From contig NZ_CAJYEB010000001.1 of NCBI RefSeq assembly GCF_913773735.1, positions 26,437 through 90,436 of the forward strand: a DNA stretch of 64,000 nt. Reading direction: 5' to 3'. Made by a program: the position numbers and the translations under genes. Below, in pieces: positions 59,057 to 64,000 of this stretch; the stretch's first letter is position 1; every line of letters starts with the position of its first letter. The stretch comes from an uncultured Massilia sp. (GTDB lineage Bacteria; Pseudomonadota; Gammaproteobacteria; Burkholderiales; Burkholderiaceae_D). The notes under the pieces were generated by a model that was given only the letters and a program-made list of their open reading frames with translations, was not told the origin of the DNA and did no database searches.

Positions 59057-60916
59057 CTAGCTGTCGAGGTGCGAGATCAGCAGCCGGCGCCGCTCGCTGT
59101 CGCCCTCGCTCGCCCCTTCGCCCTGCGGTCCCAGCGAGATGCCGACCGCCATGATGTCGATGAGGAGCAGTTGCAGGATGCGCGAGATCATCGACAGGAA
59201 CGTGGTGCTGTCCTCGCTGTGGTCGACCGACAGGCAGACGCTGGCCTTGCGCGCCAGCGGCGACTTGCTGCTGGTGATGGCGATGACGTCGGCGCCGGCC
59301 GCGCGCGCCGTGTCGACGGCGTCGAGCAGCTCGGACAGCTGGCCGGTGGTGGAGATCGCGATGACGACGTCGCCCGGTCCCAGCAGCTCGGCCGCCAGCG
59401 CGAACAGGTGCGCGTCGCCGTAGGACGAGGTCGGGATGCGGAAGCGGAAGAACTTGTGCTGGCCGTCGATGGCGACCACGCGCGAATTGCCCATCGCGTA
59501 GAACTCGACGCGCTTGGCGCGGCGCAGCAGCTCGATGGCGCGGTCGATCGAGTTCACGTCGAGCTGGTCGCGGAACTTCAGGATCGCCGACACCGTGTTG
59601 TCGATCACCTTGGCCGACAGGTCGTGCGTGCTGTCGGTCATGCGCACCTGGCTGTGGCGCACGGGGATGGTGCCGGTCAGGCTGCCGGCGAACTTCAGCT
59701 TGAAGTCGGCCAGGCCCGAAAAGCCCAGCGAGCGGCAGAAGCGGATCACGGTCGGCTGGCTGACGTCAGCCAGCTTGGCGATCTCGGCGATCGGTTCGGA
59801 CAGCACCTTGCGCGGGTGCTCGATGACGAGGGTGGCGACGCGCTGCTCGGCCGGCGACAGTTCCGGCTGCAGGTGCTGCACGCGCTCCATCAGCGTATTG
59901 GCGCCGCCGCGGTTGCGCAGGTGCTCGGACAGGATGCTCGAGACGCCGCGCAGCGCCGGATTGGGCGTCATGATGACGTAGGTCGGGATCTGCGCCAGGT
60001 AGCTGGAAAAACGCCCCTTGGCCTCGAAGCGCGCGCGAAACGGCGACGTGGCGAACCACTGCGCGATGCGCGGCACGATGCCGCCGCCGATGAAGATGCC
60101 GCCGAAGGCGCCCAGCGTCACGGCCAGGTTGGCGGCCGCGCCGCCCAGCATGCCGCAAAAGCACTCCAGCACTTCCAGGCACAGCGGGTCCCGGTCGTCG
60201 AGCGCGCAGCTGACGATGCCGGCGGCGTCGCGCACGGGCGCCGCGACGCCGTTTCGCAGCGCCAGCGCGCGGTAGACGATTTCCATGCCGGGGCCGGACA
60301 GCAGGCGCTCGTTCGACACGTGCTGCCATTCGCGCCAGGCGTACTGCAGGATCGCGAACTCGCGCTCGTCGGCGGGCGCGAAGTTGACGTGGCCGCCCTC
60401 GCTGCCGAGGGTGACGAAGCCGTCCACCGTCGGGATCACGCCGGAGACGCCCAGGCCGGTGCCCGGCCCCAGCACGCCGGCCACCGCGTTCGGCGCCGGC
60501 TTGCCGCCGCCGACCTGCAGCAGGTCCTCGGCGCGAAAGCCCGGCAGCGCCATCGCCAGCGCCGTGAAGTCGTTCACGATCAGGAGGGTGTTCAGGCCGA
60601 GCGTGCGGCGCACTTCCTCGGTGGAGAACTGCCAGTCGCGGTTGGTCATGCGAATCAGGTCGCCGCTGATCGGGTTGGCGAGCGCGAAGGCGCCGTGGCT
60701 GATGCGCACGCCGTCGGTCTGCGCCAGGTAGGCTTCGAGCAGCGGGACGATGCCCGGGTAGTCGTCGCACAGCAGCACGGCGACGTTGCGCAGCGCGCCG
60801 GGGGCGGTCTCGAGGGCGAAGCGGGCGTGGGTCGCGCCGATGTCGGCCAGCAGGCGCGGTCCGTCGGCGTAGGCCGGACGGGCGTACCGGGAATCGGTGT
60901 CGGGTTCGAGCGTCAT
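59057..60916 (-). CDS. Bifunctional glucokinase / RpiR-HexR-family regulator, copy 2
   Basis: The 619-residue protein is a close paralogue of the copy at 50062 along its full length: the same Glk motifs (LLADIGATHARFAL, GPGTGLGVSGV, GSEGGHVNFAPADEREF), the same HTH (KLADVSQPTVIRFCRSLGF) and the same SIS stretch with GNSRVVAIDGQHKFFRF. Differences are spread evenly, with a distinct C-terminal tail (LGPQGEGASEGDS) and the same end LISHLDS. Both copies keep all catalytic and DNA-binding motifs, so both are probably active, perhaps with different inducers. GAGG lies 8 nt before the ATG. Confidence 0.94.
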   Translation of the reverse strand: MTLEPDTDSRYARPAYADGPRLLADIGATHARFALETAPGALRNVAVLLCDDYPGIVPLLEAYLAQTDGVRISHGAFALANPISGDLIRMTNRDWQFSTEEVRRTLGLNTLLIVNDFTALAMALPGFRAEDLLQVGGGKPAPNAVAGVLGPGTGLGVSGVIPTVDGFVTLGSEGGHVNFAPADEREFAILQYAWREWQHVSNERLLSGPGMEIVYRALALRNGVAAPVRDAAGIVSCALDDRDPLCLEVLECFCGMLGGAAANLAVTLGAFGGIFIGGGIVPRIAQWFATSPFRARFEAKGRFSSYLAQIPTYVIMTPNPALRGVSSILSEHLRNRGGANTLMERVQHLQPELSPAEQRVATLVIEHPRKVLSEPIAEIAKLADVSQPTVIRFCRSLGFSGLADFKLKFAGSLTGTIPVRHSQVRMTDSTHDLSAKVIDNTVSAILKFRDQLDVNSIDRAIELLRRAKRVEFYAMGNSRVVAIDGQHKFFRFRIPTSSYGDAHLFALAAELLGPGDVVIAISTTGQLSELLDAVDTARAAGADVIAITSSKSPLARKASVCLSVDHSEDSTTFLSMISRILQLLLIDIMAVGISLGPQGEGASEGDSERRRLLISHLDS

Positions 60917-61024
60917 GTGGTGCGCCTCTCGAAGAGGGTCTCCTTTTATAGTGCTGCTAGGATACCATCGATCGAAACGCCCCAAAAAGGAAAGTCGGCG
61001 CCAGCGCTGCCGCGCAATCAGATA

Positions 61025-61052
61025 CGTCGTCCCCGCGCAGGCGGGGACGACG
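61025..61052. repeat. Hairpin repeat, CGTCGTCCCCGC family
   Basis: CGTCGTCCCCGC-GCAG-GCGGGGACGACG has a perfect 12-bp stem and lies 13 bp from the stop of the alpha/beta hydrolase gene. Confidence 0.9.
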
Positions 61053-61065
61053 GCTTACTGCCGCC

Positions 61066-62073
61066 TCATTTCGCCGCCAGCCCCTTCAGCAGGGCCGCGT
61101 GGAAGCGCTGCGGATCCTGCATCTGCGGCGCATGCCCCATGTCGTCGAACTCGACCAGCGTCGCCTTCGGGATGGCGCGCGCCGCGCGCTTGCCCAGTTC
61201 CGCGTAGTTGCCCAGCTTCGGCCGCAGTTCGGCCGGCGCCGCGTCCTTGCCGATCGCCGTCGTGTCCTTCGTCCCGACCAGCAGCAGCACCGGCATCGTC
61301 AGCAGGGGGAATTCGTACACCACGGGCTGCGTGTAGATCATGTCGTACAGCAGCGCCGAATTCCAGGCCACGATGCGCTTGCCGGGGCCGCGGTTCATCC
61401 CGGCCAGCATCTGCACCCAGGGCTCGTACTCGGGCTTCCACTGGTTCACGTAATAGGTGGATGTCTCGTAGTTGCGGATCTTGTCGGCGCTCTGCTGCAG
61501 CTCGCGCTCGAACCACTTGTCCACGCCCAGCGAGGGCACGCCCAGCGCCTTCCAGTCTTCCAGGCCGATCGGGTTGGCCAGCACCAGCTGCTCGGTCTGC
61601 TGCGGGTACAGCAGGCCGTAGCGCACGGCCAGCATGCCGCCGGTGGAGTGGCCCATGACGGTGGCGGTCTTCACGCCGATCGATTCCAGCAGGGCGTGCG
61701 TGTTGGCGGCCAGTTGCTGGAAGCTGTACTGGTAGTGCTCCGGCTTGCTCGACTTGCAGAAGCCCACCTGGTCCGGCGCCACCACGCGGTAGCCGGCCTG
61801 CGCCAGCGCGTCGATGCTGCCCTTCCAGGTCGCGGCGCAGAAGTTCTTGCCGTGCAGGAGGACGACGGTGCGGCCGTTCGGCTTCGCCGGCCTGACGTCG
61901 ATATAGGCCATGTGCAGCTGCGCGCCCTGCGACGCGAAGCGGTACTGCTGCACCGGATAGGGGTAGTCGAAGCCCTCGAGCTCGGGACCGTAGGACGGTT
62001 CGGCCGCGCCGGTGGCGCGGGCGGCGCCCAGGGCGGACAGGAGCAGGATGGCGGAGAGTCGGCGTGCGGACAT
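61066..62073 (-). CDS. Exported alpha/beta-hydrolase
   Basis: The 335-residue precursor has a signal peptide ending ARATGAAE (about residue 24). The alpha/beta-hydrolase triad is visible: oxyanion loop VLLHGKNFCAATW, nucleophile Ser in MGHSTGGMLAVR (about 145), Asp in LLVGTKDTTAIG and His in DDMGHAPQMQDP. It is a periplasmic or secreted esterase-like enzyme of unknown substrate. GAGGAAGCCCC precedes the ATG at 62073. It lies between the glk copy 2 and the amylase on the same strand, with 149 and 121 nt gaps, so co-regulation is possible but not shown. Confidence 0.88.
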   Translation of the reverse strand: MSARRLSAILLLSALGAARATGAAEPSYGPELEGFDYPYPVQQYRFASQGAQLHMAYIDVRPAKPNGRTVVLLHGKNFCAATWKGSIDALAQAGYRVVAPDQVGFCKSSKPEHYQYSFQQLAANTHALLESIGVKTATVMGHSTGGMLAVRYGLLYPQQTEQLVLANPIGLEDWKALGVPSLGVDKWFERELQQSADKIRNYETSTYYVNQWKPEYEPWVQMLAGMNRGPGKRIVAWNSALLYDMIYTQPVVYEFPLLTMPVLLLVGTKDTTAIGKDAAPAELRPKLGNYAELGKRAARAIPKATLVEFDDMGHAPQMQDPQRFHAALLKGLAAK

Positions 62074-62194
62074 GGGGCTTCCTCGATGGTGGCGATGCAC
62101 CGAGTCTAGCCCAGGTCCGCGCCGCGCGCGTCCGCCTGCCCGTGGCGTGCGCGGTGGCGCGCGCCCCTGGTGCGCATCCGGCCCGGCCGGACCC

Positions 62195-63886
62195 TCAGTC
62201 CTGCGCGATCAGCGCCACCGTCGCGCGGCCGTCGAACTGCACCTTGCCGTCCTTGACCACGGCCGTCTTGCCGGTGTACCAGTCGCGCACGGTCTGGCCG
62301 TCGTTGAACACGCCGGCCACGGAGATCGGCACGGCGCGGTCCATCGGCAGGTCGAGCGCGACGACCACGCGGTCACGCACGCCGTCCTTCTCGTAGGTGC
62401 GCTTGAAGGTGTAGGGGCTGGACGCGATCATCTGGTGCACGCCGGCGCCGACGGCGGGATGCGCATGGCGGAAGCGCCCCAGGCGCGCCCAGTGGTCGCG
62501 CACGTCGCCGGCACCGTACAGGCCCACGCGCGCGTTCGATGCCAGCGCGTCCCAGTTCATGAAGGAGCGCAGGTTGGCGTCGCCCTCGGCGCCGTCGACC
62601 TTCAGCACGCGCGCGGTCTCGTCGCCGTAGTAGACCTGCGCGGCGCCCGGCGCCAGCAGCAGCTTGTTGGCCGATTCCAGCGGCTGCCGGCGCAGTGGAT
62701 CGAACGGGTTGCCGTCGTCGTGCGAGTCGACGTAGTTGAGGATCGACACGCCCTGCAGCGGCCCGTGCAGCGCCTGCGAATAGCGGGAAAACACCTGCTC
62801 GTAGCCCTGCCTGGCGTCGCCCGGCAGCGTGAAGTTGATCAGGTTGTCGAAGCCGTTGGCGAAGAAGTCGACCTTGGTGCCGTCATCGTAGGTGAAGGTG
62901 CGGCCGGCCTTCGGGTCGTAGCCGTAGACTTCCGCGGTCATGAAGAACGGCAGGTTGCCGATCTTCGCCACGTCACGCTTGCCGGCGTCGCTGCGCTTCC
63001 AGTCCTCGTAGGCCTGGCCCGCGACCTGGCGCAATTCCTTCCACACGCCCGCCTCGGTGTGCTTGACGGTATCGGCGCGGAAGCCGTCGAAGCCGTACTT
63101 GCGCACCCAGTCGGCATGCCACTTCATCAGGTAGTAGCGCGGCGCGCGCGGGTAGCCGGTGCGCTTGAAGAAGTCGTCCAGTTCCGCCGTCTCGCGCTCG
63201 TAGCGCTTTTCGGCCTTCCACTTCGCGACCAGGAACGGCGGCAGCGCGACGGGCGCGTCGCTGTCGGTGCGGATGTCCGGCAGGTTCTTCACCAGCGTGC
63301 ACGCCACCGTGCCCTTGACGGTCTTGAAGTCGCAGGCCGGTTCGGTGCGTACCCAGTCGGCCGGCCACACGGTATCCTGGGGCGTGACCGGGCCGGTGTG
63401 GTTCATCACCACGTCGAGCAGCACGCGGATGCCGTGCGCGTGCGCCGTCTCGACCAGCTCGCGCACGTCCTTCTCGCTGCCCAGGTTGGCGTCCACCGCC
63501 GTGAAGTCGCGCGCCCAGTAGCCGTGGAAGCCGTAGGACTTGCCGGTGCCCTCGTCGGTCGAGCCGTGGATCTGCTCGACCGGCGGGGTGATCCAGATCG
63601 CGTCCACGCCCAGGTCGGTGAAATAGCCGTCCTTGATCTTGGCCGTGACGCCGGCCAGGTCGCCGCCCATGAAGCCGCGCGCCGGCGCGGCGTCGCCCTT
63701 GCGGCCATAGGCGAGATCGTTGGCCGGATTGCCGTTGTTGAAGCGGTCCGTCAGCAGGAAGTAGACGGTCGCGTTCTCCCAGGTGAACGGCCTGGCGGGC
63801 GCCGGGGCCGGGGCCGGGGCCGCGGCTGCGGCCGTGGCGGCGCCGAAGGCGAGCAGCAGGGAGGCGGCAAGGGCGGAAATCTTCAT
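62195..63886 (-). CDS. Secreted alpha-amylase, GH13 family
   Basis: The 563-residue precursor has a signal peptide (about 1-22) and a short Ala/Pro linker, then WENATVYFLLTDRFNNGNPA. Catalytic residues are Asp in GFRADTVKHTE (about 269), Glu in MTAEVYGYD (about 317) and Asp in YVDSHDDGN (about 387), with region I VLLDVVMNHTGPV. The layout resembles MalS-like and cyclomaltodextrinase-like periplasmic amylases. It would hydrolyse alpha-1,4 links in starch or dextrins. AGGACCCCGA precedes the ATG. Confidence 0.93.
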   Translation of the reverse strand: MKISALAASLLLAFGAATAAAAAPAPAPAPARPFTWENATVYFLLTDRFNNGNPANDLAYGRKGDAAPARGFMGGDLAGVTAKIKDGYFTDLGVDAIWITPPVEQIHGSTDEGTGKSYGFHGYWARDFTAVDANLGSEKDVRELVETAHAHGIRVLLDVVMNHTGPVTPQDTVWPADWVRTEPACDFKTVKGTVACTLVKNLPDIRTDSDAPVALPPFLVAKWKAEKRYERETAELDDFFKRTGYPRAPRYYLMKWHADWVRKYGFDGFRADTVKHTEAGVWKELRQVAGQAYEDWKRSDAGKRDVAKIGNLPFFMTAEVYGYDPKAGRTFTYDDGTKVDFFANGFDNLINFTLPGDARQGYEQVFSRYSQALHGPLQGVSILNYVDSHDDGNPFDPLRRQPLESANKLLLAPGAAQVYYGDETARVLKVDGAEGDANLRSFMNWDALASNARVGLYGAGDVRDHWARLGRFRHAHPAVGAGVHQMIASSPYTFKRTYEKDGVRDRVVVALDLPMDRAVPISVAGVFNDGQTVRDWYTGKTAVVKDGKVQFDGRATVALIAQD

Positions 63887-63919
63887 TCGGGGTCCTGTGG
63901 TGGAAGGTTAAGGAATATG

Positions 63920-63999
63920 CCGTCGCCCCGGCGCAGGCCGGGGTCCAGGTGTGCGCGCCGGTCCGAAAAATTGGTCCCCGGCCAGCGCCGGGGCGACGG
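63920..63999. repeat. Long inverted repeat, CGTCGCCCCGG variant, at the window edge
   Basis: CCGTCGCCCCGGCGC (63920-63934) and GCGCCGGGGCGACGG (63985-63999) are perfect 15-bp arms around 50 bp that hold two smaller hairpins (for example CCCCGGC...GCCGGGG). It lies upstream of the amylase start. Confidence 0.88.
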
Positions 64000-64000
64000 G

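Overview
The window is GC-rich, densely coded DNA of a free-living, aerobic Gram-negative bacterium, most likely a betaproteobacterium of the Massilia/Oxalobacteraceae type (Burkholderiales). The basis for this is: Glk-RpiR fusion proteins, a lipoyl domain fused to the N-terminus of the E3 subunit of pyruvate dehydrogenase, a small Trp-rich membrane protein, a Burkholderia-style porin, a DUF2486-like gene after holC, and the order zapB-zapA-6S RNA-EVE gene. This is inference from gene content; no rRNA marker lies in the window. I see no prophage, insertion sequence, CRISPR array, tRNA or rRNA. The chromosome looks ordinary, with housekeeping genes mixed with catabolic modules.

Layout. 1-2686: emrB (cut by the window edge) and emrA, divergent from a tetR, with two palindromes between. 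2771-7328: a tiny coupled ORF pair, a 60-bp tandem array, then a tight DUF2141 / carotenoid oxygenase / LytS kinase / LytTR regulator operon joined by ATGA and GTGA overlaps. 7465-12788: a LysR gene divergent from a catabolic operon (small ORF, RraA-like aldolase, D-2-hydroxyacid dehydrogenase, MFS permease, porin). 13042-15276: monomeric NADP isocitrate dehydrogenase with a strong terminator. 15345-16110: an AT-rich gap with one small membrane ORF. 16111-22008: MscS-type channel, beta-hydroxyacid dehydrogenase, two-TM potassium-channel-like gene, SGNH hydrolase and an orphan 506-residue protein. 22107-28118: pyruvate dehydrogenase operon aceE-aceF-lpdA on the minus strand with a clear sigma-70 promoter. 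28546-32534: folD, prlC, holC and a DUF2486-like gene. 32810-36678: branched-chain amino-acid binding protein, PobA-like hydroxylase with divergent TetR, cytochrome c, small Trp-rich protein. 36764-40449: ilvD, divergent lysR, lgt. 40586-42751: TSUP permease, EVE protein, 6S RNA, zapA, zapB. 43121-45101: groES-groEL behind a CIRCE operator. 45406-50024: chemoreceptor, lipoprotein, AraC regulator and Fsr-type efflux pump.

50062-63886 is a maltodextrin/starch cluster: secreted pullulanase and alpha-amylase, an intracellular-type GH13 alpha-glucosidase, a POT-family transporter, and two paralogous fusions of glucokinase with an RpiR/HexR-type regulator, plus an M15 peptidase and an alpha/beta hydrolase. 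The likely flow is extracellular debranching and hydrolysis, uptake, cleavage to glucose, then phosphorylation by Glk, whose fused SIS domain could sense the sugar phosphate and regulate the cluster.

Three families of short inverted repeats recur between genes: the GTAGGGTGG(G/A)C family, the CGTCGTCCCCGC family and the GGGGTCAGAGCC family. I found no clear defence island or wholly new machine. The most unusual items are the carotenoid oxygenase/sensor-kinase operon, the duplicated Glk-RpiR fusions in one cluster, tiny ORFs stop-start coupled to the next gene, a putative leaderless zapB promoter, and a terminator-like hairpin just upstream of the channel gene at 19089.
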